Positions 27,809 through 37,131 of a stretch of DNA of 64,000 nt are shown here, piece after piece. Positions within the stretch are counted from its first letter, which is position 1. Each line of letters starts with the position of its first letter. The DNA comes from CAYGUI01 sp964353115 (GTDB lineage Bacteria > Pseudomonadota > Gammaproteobacteria > JAGOUU01). Location of the stretch: positions 1 through 64,000 of the forward strand of contig CAYGUI010000001.1 of the NCBI GenBank assembly GCA_964353115.1, given 5' to 3'. Both the position numbers and the translations under genes were made by a program. Below the pieces are notes generated by a model, which was given only the letters and a program-made list of their open reading frames with translations, did no database searches and had not been told where the DNA came from.

Positions 27809-28885
27809 TTAGGCATACTGAGTCAATAAAGTAAATAAATTTTTCACCCAAATATCACTATCATTTAGGCAAGGGGAAACAATTAAATTTTCCCCACCCA
27901 TATTTTTCCATGATTTTTTTAGAGATATATTAATTTCTTCTAATGTTTCTAGACAATCAGCAACAAAAGAAGGGCAAACAATTCCAATATTTTTACAATT
28001 TTTTTCTCGTAATTTAGCTAATACAGTTTCCAAGTCTGGAGTAAGCCATGGTAGTTTTCCGAGTCTTGATTGAAACCCAAGGCTATATTGATCTTCTTGT
28101 AAATTTAATTTCTCAGCTAATAATTGAGTTGTTTCATAGCATTGCATTTCATAATTATTGCTACCAGTATTTTGCCGCACCGGTATTCCATGATAGCTAA
28201 ATACAATGTGATCTAAATTTTGAGTTAATAAATTATTTTTGATAATTTCAGCCTTAGCATCCAAATAATTAATTTTTTTATAAAAATTATTAATTATTGT
28301 TAATTCAGGAGTATGCTCATGCTTACTTAAAACTTCTAGACATTTGCTTATAACTGTACCTGTGCTAGATGTCGCGTATTGTGGATAAAGCGGTAAGATT
28401 ATTAGTTTTTGATAATTTTTTTTAATTATTTCTTCAATATTATTTTCTATGCTTAATTCTTTGTTATTTTTGCTATAGCGCATTGCCAAATAAACATCGA
28501 AAAACTCACTACTCTCATTGGCTTCGCTTGGCTCTGTGCTCCCGCGAAGTCCGTCATTCCCGCGAAGTCCGTCATTCCCGCGAAGTCCGTCATTCCCGCG
28601 AAGGCGGGAATCTAGAAATTCTTTCTGCAACTTTTCTCTTAGATTTTCACTATAAAATAATAATGGCGATTTATTATTTTTAAGCCATATTTTTTTATAA
28701 TTTTTACTAGATTTAAACGCTCTAAAAGGAGCAATTAACAAATTCACCAAAACAAATCTTGGTAATAACGGTAAGTCTATAACTTTAGGATCAGATAAAA
28801 ATTCACGAAGATATCTTCTTACGTCGCTAACATTAGGAGATGATGGGGTGCCAAGATTGATCAGTAAAACAGCGCTTTTATTCAT
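27809..28885 (-). CDS. hemH: Ferrochelatase with an in-frame repeat insertion
   Basis: HemH inserts iron into protoporphyrin IX, the last step of haem synthesis, fitting the haem need of the oxidase genes nearby. The 358-residue product starts AVLLINLGTPSSP, has FSYHGIP with the active-site His232, and SRLGKLPWLTPDLE. Residues about 91-127 are foreign to the family: LDSRLRGND plus GLRGND copies encoded by the palindromic element, then a Ser/Glu-rich stretch. The insert lies in a surface segment between LQKEF and YLAMRYS, so activity may survive. The gene follows the XRE regulator by 11 bp. Confidence 0.93.
   Translation of the reverse strand: MNKSAVLLINLGTPSSPNVSDVRRYLREFLSDPKVIDLPLLPRFVLVNLLIAPFRAFKSSKNYKKIWLKNNKSPLLFYSENLREKLQKEFLDSRLRGNDGLRGNDGLRGNDGLRGSTEPSEANESSEFFDVYLAMRYSKNNKELSIENNIEEIIKKNYQKLIILPLYPQYATSSTGTVISKCLEVLSKHEHTPELTIINNFYKKINYLDAKAEIIKNNLLTQNLDHIVFSYHGIPVRQNTGSNNYEMQCYETTQLLAEKLNLQEDQYSLGFQSRLGKLPWLTPDLETVLAKLREKNCKNIGIVCPSFVADCLETLEEINISLKKSWKNMGGENLIVSPCLNDSDIWVKNLFTLLTQYA
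28540..28615. repeat. Palindromic element with 18-bp half-unit repeats inside hemH
   Basis: A complete 28-bp palindrome (28588-28615) is preceded by two full 18-bp units CGTCATTCCCGCGAAGTC (28552-28569, 28570-28587) and part of a third from 28540. Because 18 is divisible by three the copies encode whole GLRGND hexapeptides on the minus strand and keep hemH open. Confidence 0.95.
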
Positions 28886-28896
28886 TAATTAAAAAA

Positions 28897-29484
28897 TTAA
28901 TAATTATTTTTTGACTCGATTAATACAGCTAATATTTTTTTTGTATTCAAAAGAGCTATATTTTCAGTTGTTAATTTTTCAACTTTTAAATCGTTGCCAA
29001 GATTTATTAATACAACATCATTTATGGCATAATTTTTATTTGGTTCAAAAATAAGCAATGAATTATTCGCAAATAATTTTTGATCGACTTCAGGGTTAAC
29101 TTTAATTGCAAATGCTTGGTTGGTGACTAATATATTAGTTGGCACAATTTCTACGCCAAGATTAGGTCTGCTATCATTTATTACATCATTGATTGCCAAA
29201 AGAGGCACTTCTTTATATAAACCACCTTCATTTTCATTAAATTCAAAAGGCAAAGGCTCCTCACCTAATAATTGGCTAAAAGTTATAGAAAAATAATCAA
29301 CAATTGGTTGTAATGTCTCTAATTTAGGATTAGTGTTTTTGTCTTTAGCAAGACGATTAATCATAGGTTGAGGTATGCCTGTTAAACGTGCCAAAGCAGC
29401 CTCACTTAAGTGTTCTTTTTTTAACAGTTTACGAAGATTAGAACCCAATTTAAGTTTTCGAAGATCAGAATCTAATTTTTCCAT
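28897..29484 (-). CDS. XRE-family repressor with S24-like C-terminal domain
   Basis: The 195-residue product has an N-terminal helix-turn-helix (about residues 14-70; SEAALARLTGIPQPMINRLAKDKNTNPKLETL contains the recognition helix) and a C-terminal half resembling the beta-rich fold of LexA/S24 regulators, without an obvious Ser-Lys protease pair. Such proteins act as dimeric repressors. It is the first gene before hemH and has its own promoter, so haem synthesis is one possible target, but emrAB upstream or self-regulation are equally possible. No phage genes are near. Confidence 0.8.
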   Translation of the reverse strand: MEKLDSDLRKLKLGSNLRKLLKKEHLSEAALARLTGIPQPMINRLAKDKNTNPKLETLQPIVDYFSITFSQLLGEEPLPFEFNENEGGLYKEVPLLAINDVINDSRPNLGVEIVPTNILVTNQAFAIKVNPEVDQKLFANNSLLIFEPNKNYAINDVVLINLGNDLKVEKLTTENIALLNTKKILAVLIESKNNY

Positions 29485-29522
29485 AATGTTTGTAATAAAA
29501 TAAAATATTAGTGTAATTATTT

Positions 29523-29551
29523 TTTATAACATACGAGGAGTATAAAGTCTA
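29523..29551 (-). promoter_or_regulatory. Promoter of the XRE regulator gene
   Basis: On the minus strand TAGACT (29551-29546) and TATAAA (29528-29523) are 17 bp apart. The spacer holds the small inverted repeat ATAC-TCCTC-GTAT, a possible operator for autoregulation. The start codon lies about 30 bases past the predicted transcription start, with no clear Shine-Dalgarno. Confidence 0.5.
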
Positions 29552-29555
29552 GAAT

Positions 29556-31070
29556 TTATTTTGTGCTAGATTTTTTGATTAAAAAAAGTAGTGGAAATAA
29601 TAATATGAAACAAATTGAAACAAAATAAAATACATCAATAAAGGCAATCATTTGTGCTTGACGCTGTAGTTGATATTTTAAAAGAGATAGAGAATTAATA
29701 TTTAGTGTTTTATAGCCACTTTCAAATAGCCATTTTTGTATGGCAGGGTTATTAGGATTAATATTTTCTCCTAATTGTTGCCAATTTATTTGCATAGTAC
29801 GAGATAAAATTGTTGTAGTTATTGCAACTCCTACAGAATTGCCAACATTGCGGCAAAAACTAAATAACCCTGCTGCTTCCCCGACTTTTTCTGCTGGTAT
29901 AGTGTTATAGGCTATAGTTGCAAGAGGCACGAAGAAAAATCCCATACCAATACCCATGATAATTTGCGGCCAAATTATAAACCAGGTACTGATATCTAAG
30001 TTGTAATAAGTTTTTATATAAGAGCCAAGGGCAGTGCATAGTACGCCGAACATTACTAATTTACGATTATCGACGACATTAACTAATCTTCCTACTATTA
30101 TCATTGCAGTAGCGCTAGCAAGGCCTTGTGGTGCAGATAATTCGCCAGTGGTAATTACCGGATATCCTAATAAATTTTGTAATAATAATACTCCAGGAAC
30201 CATTCCTCCAAAAAGTCCTATTCCAAAAGTAGTAATAATTAAACAGGCTACACCAAAATTACGATCTTTAAATAATCTTAAATTAATAATACTTTTTTCA
30301 TAAGTCAGTCCATGAATGATAAATAATATAAAAGTAATTATGAAAGTAACAAAAAATATTAATATTTCTAAAGAATCAAACCAGCCCTTATTATCACCTT
30401 GATCTAAAAACATTTGTAAGCACATAACCCAAATAGCCATCAAAGCAATGCCAAGTTTATCAATAAAAACTTTTTTTCCTTCAGGGCTATGAATATGTTT
30501 TACCACCATAAAAAAGGCTAAAAAGCACACCGGCACGTTAACAAAAAAAGTCCAGCGCCAGCTTAAAAGTTGTGTGATATAACCGCCAATTGTTGGTCCT
30601 AAAACAGGTGCAACCATAATTCCCACTCCCCAAATGGCCATGGCTTTTCCTTGTTGATCTTTAGGGTAAATAGTGCGAAGTACAGTCTGTGATATTGGTA
30701 CTAATGCCGCCCCAAAAGCCCCTTGCAAAAAGCGGAAGATGATAATAATTGTAAAGTTTTGAGCAAGTCCGCATATTAATGATGATAAGCCAAAACCAAT
30801 AATATTAGACATTAATACTTTTTTGATCCCCATGCGCGTAATTAAAAAGCCAGTTAATGGCATCATTACAGATGCAGCTACTATATAAGTAGTCATAATC
30901 CACGTAATTTGGCTAACGTCAACTCCTAGCGCCCCCATCATGTCAGGCAAAGCGACATTGATTATGGTCATGTCGAGAAGCTCCATGACAGATACGCACA
31001 TAACGGCAAAAGTTATGATTAATCTTTTCCCGCTATCTATATCACTATTTAATTCTATTGCCTTTTGCAT
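29556..31070 (-). CDS. emrB: EmrB-type multidrug efflux transporter (MFS, DHA2)
   Basis: The 504-residue product has about fourteen membrane helices. LLDMTIINVALPDMMGALG (near residues 31-49) and RFLQGAFGAALVPISQTVLR with GVGIMVAPVLGPTIGGY are signatures of the DHA2 drug:proton antiporters. With the adaptor EmrA (6 bp upstream) and an outer-membrane channel it would expel toxic compounds. It may be read with emrA from the ald side. Confidence 0.92.
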   Translation of the reverse strand: MQKAIELNSDIDSGKRLIITFAVMCVSVMELLDMTIINVALPDMMGALGVDVSQITWIMTTYIVAASVMMPLTGFLITRMGIKKVLMSNIIGFGLSSLICGLAQNFTIIIIFRFLQGAFGAALVPISQTVLRTIYPKDQQGKAMAIWGVGIMVAPVLGPTIGGYITQLLSWRWTFFVNVPVCFLAFFMVVKHIHSPEGKKVFIDKLGIALMAIWVMCLQMFLDQGDNKGWFDSLEILIFFVTFIITFILFIIHGLTYEKSIINLRLFKDRNFGVACLIITTFGIGLFGGMVPGVLLLQNLLGYPVITTGELSAPQGLASATAMIIVGRLVNVVDNRKLVMFGVLCTALGSYIKTYYNLDISTWFIIWPQIIMGIGMGFFFVPLATIAYNTIPAEKVGEAAGLFSFCRNVGNSVGVAITTTILSRTMQINWQQLGENINPNNPAIQKWLFESGYKTLNINSLSLLKYQLQRQAQMIAFIDVFYFVSICFILLFPLLFLIKKSSTK

Positions 31071-31076
31071 TAAAAC

Positions 31077-32063
31077 TTATGAGTTAGTATTAATCTCAAC
31101 AGTGCAACTTGCACCAACTCTTAGAGGGTAGTTAGGATCATTTTCAGTAATTTTTATTCGAACAGAAAAACGTTGTGTAACTTTTACCCAATTGCCGCTT
31201 GCATTTTCTGCAGGAAATACACTAAAAGTACTTCCGCTACCTGAGCTTATGCTCTCCACAACACCATTAAATTTTTTATTAGGGTACATATCGATAGATA
31301 TTATAGCTTCTTGACCAATTTTTATACGTGTTAGCTGAGTCTCTTTAAAATTAGCAGCGACCCAATAACTATTATCTTCAATTATTGAAAATAAATTTTG
31401 TCCGGCCTGAACAACGTCACCTGGTCTTAAATTAAAATTACTTATTGCCCCTTTATCTGAAGCATAAATTATAGTGTGCTTTAAATTTAATTCTGCATCA
31501 TCAAGTGCTGCTTTCGCGCTTTGTATTTCGGCGCTAGTTGATGGTTCATCGCCAATTAAATTCTTTAGTTTTAAGTAATTATTCTTAGAGGCCGTTAAAG
31601 AGGCTTGTGTTACTTCCATTTTAGCTTGTGTATCATCTAATAACGCCGCTGTAGTTTGTCCCTGGTTAAATAGCGTCTTGATGCGATTATAATTTTTTTT
31701 ATCGACATTAAGTTGTGCTTTGTGCATTTCAATATTAGCGCTAGCAGCTTTAAGTCCTTCTATATTTGCGCCTAAATTTTGTTTAGCAATTTTTAAGTTT
31801 GCTTGAGCTTTTTCAAGGGCATAAATAAAGCTACTTTGGTCTATTTCAAACAATTTGTCATTTTTATTGACTTTTTGGTTATCTGTGACGTAAATTTTAT
31901 TAATTTTTCCTGAAACTTGACTTGCTATTTGAGAAATATTTGCTTTAACATACGCATCATCTGTTTCAGGAAACTGAATTAAATGTCGATAATATAAAAA
32001 AGCCGCGACGGCAACTAAAAAAACTGTAGTTATTATTAGTAAGTATTTTAAAGACTTAGTCAT
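31077..32063 (-). CDS. emrA: EmrA-type membrane fusion protein (HlyD family)
   Basis: This periplasmic adaptor links EmrB to an outer-membrane channel. One transmembrane anchor follows the start (YLLIITTVFLVAVAAFLYY), then a split lipoyl domain (NISQIASQVSGKINKIYV), a long alpha-hairpin of about 100 residues, and a beta-barrel with WVAANFKETQLTRIKIGQ. I start at the ATG at 32063 because the anchor follows at once; an in-frame ATG at 32099 abuts the divergent ald start and adds 12 residues. TATACT just upstream could be the -10 element. Confidence 0.9.
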   Translation of the reverse strand: MTKSLKYLLIITTVFLVAVAAFLYYRHLIQFPETDDAYVKANISQIASQVSGKINKIYVTDNQKVNKNDKLFEIDQSSFIYALEKAQANLKIAKQNLGANIEGLKAASANIEMHKAQLNVDKKNYNRIKTLFNQGQTTAALLDDTQAKMEVTQASLTASKNNYLKLKNLIGDEPSTSAEIQSAKAALDDAELNLKHTIIYASDKGAISNFNLRPGDVVQAGQNLFSIIEDNSYWVAANFKETQLTRIKIGQEAIISIDMYPNKKFNGVVESISSGSGSTFSVFPAENASGNWVKVTQRFSVRIKITENDPNYPLRVGASCTVEINTNS

Positions 32064-32099
32064 GTTTTTTAGTATTGTTAATTTTTTTGAGTATAGCAT

Positions 32100-33215
32100 A
32101 TGAAAATAGGTGTTCCTAAAGAAATAAAGAATAATGAGTATCGAATTGGCCTAACTCCAGCTAGCGTTAAAGAGCTAGTAAGTCATGGTCATGAGGTGTA
32201 TGTTGAGACTAATGGCGGTGCTGCAATTGGCTACTATGATGATGATTATATTAAGTCTGGCGCTGAAATTTTGCTGACCGCACAAGATATTTTTTCAACA
32301 GCTGAACTTATTATTAAGGTTAAAGAGCCTCAGCCGCAAGAATGTAAAATGCTTTCTCAAGATCAGGTTCTTTTTACTTATCTACATTTAGCTCCAGATC
32401 CAAAACAAGCAGCTTTGTTACAAGAATCAAATTGTATAGCAATAGCTTATGAAACAATAACTGATAAATTTGGTGGTTTGCCATTATTAGCTCCGATGAG
32501 TGAAGTGGCTGGGCGCATGAGTGTTCAGGCTGGTGCGTATTGCTTGGAAAAACCGCAAGGTGGTAGTGGTGTATTATTGGGAGGTGTTCCTGGTACACAA
32601 AGAGCGAAAGTTACTGTTATTGGCGGGGGTGTAGTTGGTACATCTGCTATTAAGATAGCTTTGGGTATGGGATCGGATGTGACAGTAATAGATTTATCAT
32701 TGCACAGGTTAAGAGAGTTAGAGAATATTTATGGCTCAAATCTTAAGACTTTATATTCTAATAGATATAATTTAGAAGAAGCGGTGATAGATTCTGATTT
32801 AGTAATAGGAGCAGTTCTTATTCCAGGTGCTGCAGCTCCGAAATTAGTAACTGAAGAAATGATAAAAAAAATGCGTCCTGGTTCAGTGGTGGTTGATGTT
32901 GCAATTGATCAAGGTGGGTGTTTTGAAACTAGTCATGTGACTACTCATGCGGAGCCAACTTTTTCTGTTGATGGCATAATTCATTATTGTGTTGCAAATA
33001 TGCCTGGAGCTTGTGCGCGAACTTCGACACAAGCATTAAATAATGCAACTTTGCCGTATGCAATTAAATTAGCTAACATGGGATATAAAAAAGCTTTATT
33101 ATCAGACGATCATTTTTTAAGTGGTTTAAATGTATTTCAAGGGAAAATTACCAATAAGCCCGTTGCGGACTCATTGAAATGTGACTTTGTCGAACCGCGT
33201 GAAGCGCTAAAGTAA
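32100..33215 (+). CDS. ald: Alanine dehydrogenase
   Basis: Ald interconverts L-alanine and pyruvate plus ammonia with NAD. The 371-residue product begins MKIGVPKEIKNNEYRIGLTP, has IKVKEP and TYLHLAPD with the catalytic Lys and His (about residues 75 and 96), a Rossmann segment VTVIGGGVVGTSAIKIALGMG near 175, and ends with a family-typical domain. It could channel host alanine into pyruvate. It is divergent from emrA. Confidence 0.96.
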   Translation: MKIGVPKEIKNNEYRIGLTPASVKELVSHGHEVYVETNGGAAIGYYDDDYIKSGAEILLTAQDIFSTAELIIKVKEPQPQECKMLSQDQVLFTYLHLAPDPKQAALLQESNCIAIAYETITDKFGGLPLLAPMSEVAGRMSVQAGAYCLEKPQGGSGVLLGGVPGTQRAKVTVIGGGVVGTSAIKIALGMGSDVTVIDLSLHRLRELENIYGSNLKTLYSNRYNLEEAVIDSDLVIGAVLIPGAAAPKLVTEEMIKKMRPGSVVVDVAIDQGGCFETSHVTTHAEPTFSVDGIIHYCVANMPGACARTSTQALNNATLPYAIKLANMGYKKALLSDDHFLSGLNVFQGKITNKPVADSLKCDFVEPREALK

Positions 33216-33253
33216 ACTTGATTTGGTGGCGAAAAACAAATATTTTTAGTACA

Positions 33254-33280
33254 ATTTATTTTTTAAATGAAAAAATAAAT
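33254..33280 (+). promoter_or_regulatory. AT-only hairpin over the gltA ribosome entry site
   Basis: ATTTATTTTTT and AAAAAATAAAT form a perfect 11-bp stem with a 5-base loop that ends 1 base before the gltA ATG. No Shine-Dalgarno sequence is visible. A TACAAT at 33250-33255 overlaps the stem and may be a -10 element. The hairpin could reduce translation at low temperature or act as a weak attenuator. Confidence 0.4.
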
Positions 33281-33281
33281 C

Positions 33282-34577
33282 ATGACTGAGAATAATAAAG
33301 CGCAAGCTGAAATTTTAATTGATAATAATAAAATTAATTTAAATGTTATAAATGGAACACTCGGTGCTCCAGTAATTGAAATTGCGAATTTAACCAAGCA
33401 AGGCTTTTTTACTTATGATCCTGGCTTTGTTGCAACTGCAGCTTGCAAATCTAAAATAACTTTTATCGATGGCGATAAAGGGATTTTATTACATCGAGGC
33501 TATCCAATTGAACAATTGGCAGCTAAATCAGAATATTTAGAAACATGCTACTTATTATTTCATGGCGATTTGCCAAATAAGGATCAAAAAGAAAAATTTT
33601 ATAATCAAATTAAAACCCATACTTTAGTTGACGAGCAATTAATTAAATTTTTTCAAGGTTTTCGTCGTGATGCACACCCAATGCCAATGTTATTAAGTGT
33701 TGTAGGTGCTCTGTCTTCTTTTTATCATGATTGTTTAGATATTAAAGATTCTGCTCAACGTGAATTAACGGCAGTAAGATTAATTGCCAAAATTCCGACT
33801 ATTGCGGCAATGTGTTATAAATACTCAATAGGGCAGCCATTTATTCATCCACGTAATGATTTATCATATGCTGAAAATTTCTTACATATGATGTTTGCTG
33901 TGCCGTGTGAAGAATATCAAGTTAGTCCTGTATTAGCAAAAGCAATGGATAAAATTTTTATTTTGCATGCTGATCATGAGCAAAATGCATCAACTTCAAC
34001 TGTACGTTTAGCTGGTTCAACAGGAGCTAATCCTTTTGCATGTATTGCTGCTGGAATAGGCGCTTTATGGGGACCTGCTCATGGTGGTGCTAATGAAGCA
34101 GTAATAAAAATGCTAACTGAAATTGGCTCTGTTGATAATATTGATAAATACATTGCCAAAGCTAAGGACAAAAATGATCCATTTAGATTAATGGGCTTCG
34201 GTCATAGAGTTTATAAAAATTTTGATCCGCGAGCAAAAATTATGCGTGAAACTTGCTATGAAGTGTTAGAAGAGGTTGGAAATAAAGATAATGAGCTATT
34301 TAAATTAGCTTTAGCTCTTGAAAAAATAGCATTGGAAGATCAGTATTTTGTTGAGAAAAAGTTATATCCAAATGTTGATTTTTATTCTGGAATAATCCTA
34401 CAGGCATTAAACATTCCAACATCAATGTTTACTGTAATTTTCGCATTAGCACGAACAGTTGGCTGGATTTCACAATGGAATGAAATGGTCACCGAGCCAG
34501 GATTTAGAATTGGTCGTCCACGCCAGCTTTATATCGGCGAGGCAAATAGAGATTATAAGGATCTTGCTAAACGCTAA
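33282..34577 (+). CDS. gltA: Citrate synthase
   Basis: Catalyses condensation of acetyl-CoA and oxaloacetate at the entry to the TCA cycle. The 431-residue product is of the larger type II form. [26 protein letters not shown] (about residues 226-251) and [15 protein letters not shown] (near 306-320) hold the catalytic histidines; the catalytic Asp lies in VDFYSGI. It is followed by sdhC after 43 bp, so it may head the TCA gene run. Confidence 0.98.
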   Translation: MTENNKAQAEILIDNNKINLNVINGTLGAPVIEIANLTKQGFFTYDPGFVATAACKSKITFIDGDKGILLHRGYPIEQLAAKSEYLETCYLLFHGDLPNKDQKEKFYNQIKTHTLVDEQLIKFFQGFRRDAHPMPMLLSVVGALSSFYHDCLDIKDSAQRELTAVRLIAKIPTIAAMCYKYSIGQPFIHPRNDLSYAENFLHMMFAVPCEEYQVSPVLAKAMDKIFILHADHEQNASTSTVRLAGSTGANPFACIAAGIGALWGPAHGGANEAVIKMLTEIGSVDNIDKYIAKAKDKNDPFRLMGFGHRVYKNFDPRAKIMRETCYEVLEEVGNKDNELFKLALALEKIALEDQYFVEKKLYPNVDFYSGIILQALNIPTSMFTVIFALARTVGWISQWNEMVTEPGFRIGRPRQLYIGEANRDYKDLAKR

Positions 34578-34620
34578 AATATTAGACTATACTTAGGCGA
34601 TAAAATTTTAAGGTTTCATT

Positions 34621-35007
34621 ATGGCAAATAAATCGCGTCCAAAGAATTTGGATTTGTTTACTTTTCGTTTTCCAATAACAGCAATAGTATCTATTTTGCA
34701 CCGTATTTCTGGTGTTTTACTGTTTATTGGGGTGCCTATTTTAATTTATTTTTTAAGTTGTGCTTTAAAATCAGAAGAAGGCTTTGTGTATGCACAGCAG
34801 CAGTTAAGCCATCCTATGATAAAATTTATTGTTTGGGGTATTTGGGCTGCATTTACTTATCACTTATTAGCAGGTGTTAGGCATATAATTATGGATTTTG
34901 GAGTTGCAGAATCTAAAAAATCTGGCTGTTACACATCTTATCTTATTTTATCGCTAACTATCTTTTTTGTTGTTATTGAAGCCTTATGGTTATGGGGGAT
35001 TTTATGA
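34621..35007 (+). CDS. sdhC: Succinate dehydrogenase cytochrome b556 subunit
   Basis: One of two haem b and quinone-binding membrane anchors of complex II. The 128-residue product has three transmembrane helices, the RPKNLDLFTFRFPITAIVSILHRISG N-terminal region (rough residues 5-30, with the quinone-site Ser and Arg), and YHLLAGVRHIIMDFG with the haem-ligand His. Its TGA overlaps the sdhD ATG. Confidence 0.95.
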   Translation: MANKSRPKNLDLFTFRFPITAIVSILHRISGVLLFIGVPILIYFLSCALKSEEGFVYAQQQLSHPMIKFIVWGIWAAFTYHLLAGVRHIIMDFGVAESKKSGCYTSYLILSLTIFFVVIEALWLWGIL

Positions 35008-35345
35008 AAAATGCAACAGCGTTAGGGCGCAGTGGTGTTCAAGATTGGTTGTGGCAACGCATATCAGCTATTATTTTAGCTAGTTATTTTTTATTTATAA
35101 CCTACTTTTTTATTACTCACTCACATATTGATTATAGTTTATTAAAAAATTTATTTAGTGATGTAAAAATAAAAATTTTTAGTTTATTTTTTCTTTTAAG
35201 CTTCTTGATACACGCTTGGATTGGCCTTTGGACAGTTGCTACTGATTATTTAAAAAACACTGTGGTTCGTTTGTTATTTGAAGTAACTGTTATTTTAATT
35301 TTAATAGGCGTGCTATTTTGGGGCGCAATAATTCTTTGGGGTTAA
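35004..35345 (+). CDS. sdhD: Succinate dehydrogenase membrane anchor SdhD
   Basis: The second membrane anchor of complex II. I start at the ATG at 35004 (MKNATALGRSGVQDWLWQRISA), which overlaps the sdhC stop as ATGA and has GGGGG at 34994-34998 as its ribosome binding site; an upstream GTG would lie deep in sdhC. The 113 residues form three helices with HAWIGLWTVATDYL near the middle, typical of SdhD. Confidence 0.94.
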   Translation: MKNATALGRSGVQDWLWQRISAIILASYFLFITYFFITHSHIDYSLLKNLFSDVKIKIFSLFFLLSFLIHAWIGLWTVATDYLKNTVVRLLFEVTVILILIGVLFWGAIILWG

Positions 35346-35351
35346 AACGTA

Positions 35352-37118
35352 ATGAAGATAGTTCGTAAATTTTTTGATGTTATAGTTGTTGGTGGTGGTG
35401 GTGCTGGTTTACGTGCAGCTTATCAGTTGGCTAGTAATAATTATAATATAGCGGTAATTTCCAAAGTATTTCCTACGCGCTCACATACTGTGTCGGCTCA
35501 AGGTGGTATGGCAGCATCTTTATCAAACGCTGAGCCTGATGATTGGCGTTGGCATATGTACGATACAATAAAAGGCGCTGATTATATTGGTGATCAAGAT
35601 TGTATAGAATATATGTGTCGTGCAGCTCCTGAAGCTGTTTATGAGCTAGAAAATATGGGTATGCCATTTTCACGTATGGATAATGGAAAAATTTATCAGC
35701 GTGCTTTTGGTGGTCAAACTAAAAATTATGGCGGTGATTTAATTCATCGTACTTGTGCCGCAGCTGATAGAACAGGGCACGCATTATTGCATACGCTTTT
35801 TCAGCAAAATGTAAAAGCTAAAACTCAATTTTTTAATGAATGGTATGCCTTAGAGTTAGTTAAGGCAAGTAATTCTGATGCAGTTTCTGGTGTATTAGCA
35901 ATCAATATTGCAGATGGAGAATTAGTATTATTTGAAGCACGTGCAGTTGTATTAGCAACTGGTGGAGCAGGGCAGATTTATGCCTCTACTACTAATGCTA
36001 TGAGTAATACTGGTGATGGTCTTGGTCTTGCGGCTCGCTTTGGTTTGCCATTGCAAGATATGGAGATGTGGCAATTTCATCCAACTGGTATTTATGGTGC
36101 TGGTGTTTTAATTACGGAAGGATCACGTGGCGAAGGTGGTTATTTAGTAAATAAAGATGGTGAGCGTTTTATGGAGCGTTATGCGCCGAATAAAAAAGAC
36201 TTAGCTTCACGAGATGTTGTTTCACGCTCTATGGCAATAGAAATAAAAGAAGGTCGCGGCGTTGGACCAAAGGGTGATCATATTTATCTAAAACTTGATC
36301 ATTTAGGTGAAAAAGTTATTAACAAAAGATTACCAGGTATTCGTGAATTAGCTAAAACTTTTGCGCATGTTGATCCGATAGAAGAACCAATTCCTGTAGT
36401 GCCAACTTGTCATTATATGATGGGCGGTGTGCCAACTAATGTTCATGGTCAAGTATTAAATATTAATAAAAATGGTGACGTTAATATTCAAGAAGGCTTG
36501 TATGCCGTTGGTGAATGCGCTTGTGTTTCTGTGCATGGTGCTAATAGATTAGGAAGTAATTCTTTATTAGATTTAGTCGTATTTGGTCGTGCTGCTGGTA
36601 TGCATATTGCAGAGCAATTAGATAAGCATGAATTATCACGTGGTTTTATTAGCCAAGATGATATGGATAAATATACAGCACGATTAACTCGCTGGGTTGA
36701 AAGCTCTGATGGTGAATCTGTTGCTAGCTGTAAACAACAGCTACAAGACATTATGCAAGAGCATTTTGGTGTATTTAGAATTGAAGAATCAATGCAAGAA
36801 GGAGTAGAAAAATTACGTCTTCTGAAAGATAAAATTTCTACAGCACACCTTAAAGATAAAAGTAATGTATTTAATACAGCAAAAATTGAAGCACTTGAGC
36901 TTGATAATTTATATGAAGTAGCTTGGACAACAGCAATTGGGGCTTTAGCACGTAAAGAAAGCCGCGGTGCTCATGCACGTGATGACTTTCCAAAACGCGA
37001 TGATAAAAATTGGATGAAGCATACTTTAGCTTTTAGTGATGGTAGCTTGGGGTATCGTGATGTAAACATGTCACCAAATTTTGTTGATACATTTGAGCCG
37101 CAAGAGCGGGTATATTAA
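35352..37118 (+). CDS. sdhA: Succinate dehydrogenase flavoprotein subunit
   Basis: SdhA oxidises succinate to fumarate using covalently bound FAD. The 588-residue protein has the dinucleotide fold [22 protein letters not shown] with the FAD-linked histidine (residue about 46), [21 protein letters not shown], and the catalytic arginine region [10 protein letters not shown]. It continues the sdhCDAB operon. Confidence 0.98.
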   Translation: MKIVRKFFDVIVVGGGGAGLRAAYQLASNNYNIAVISKVFPTRSHTVSAQGGMAASLSNAEPDDWRWHMYDTIKGADYIGDQDCIEYMCRAAPEAVYELENMGMPFSRMDNGKIYQRAFGGQTKNYGGDLIHRTCAAADRTGHALLHTLFQQNVKAKTQFFNEWYALELVKASNSDAVSGVLAINIADGELVLFEARAVVLATGGAGQIYASTTNAMSNTGDGLGLAARFGLPLQDMEMWQFHPTGIYGAGVLITEGSRGEGGYLVNKDGERFMERYAPNKKDLASRDVVSRSMAIEIKEGRGVGPKGDHIYLKLDHLGEKVINKRLPGIRELAKTFAHVDPIEEPIPVVPTCHYMMGGVPTNVHGQVLNINKNGDVNIQEGLYAVGECACVSVHGANRLGSNSLLDLVVFGRAAGMHIAEQLDKHELSRGFISQDDMDKYTARLTRWVESSDGESVASCKQQLQDIMQEHFGVFRIEESMQEGVEKLRLLKDKISTAHLKDKSNVFNTAKIEALELDNLYEVAWTTAIGALARKESRGAHARDDFPKRDDKNWMKHTLAFSDGSLGYRDVNMSPNFVDTFEPQERVY

Positions 37119-37131
37119 ACGAGGTTTTTTT

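Noticed and set aside
28483..28683. Plus-strand open frame with SREVRH repeats inside hemH
   Set aside because: It is the reverse reading of the repeat insert within a well-supported hemH gene.
28897..29484. XRE/S24-like protein as a prophage repressor
   Set aside because: All neighbours are chromosomal metabolism and efflux genes, and no other phage function is visible.
37081..37131. Upstream start for sdhB inside sdhA
   Set aside because: The family N-terminus begins at the ATG at 37132 with its own GAGG, and the extra 17 residues read from sdhA codons.
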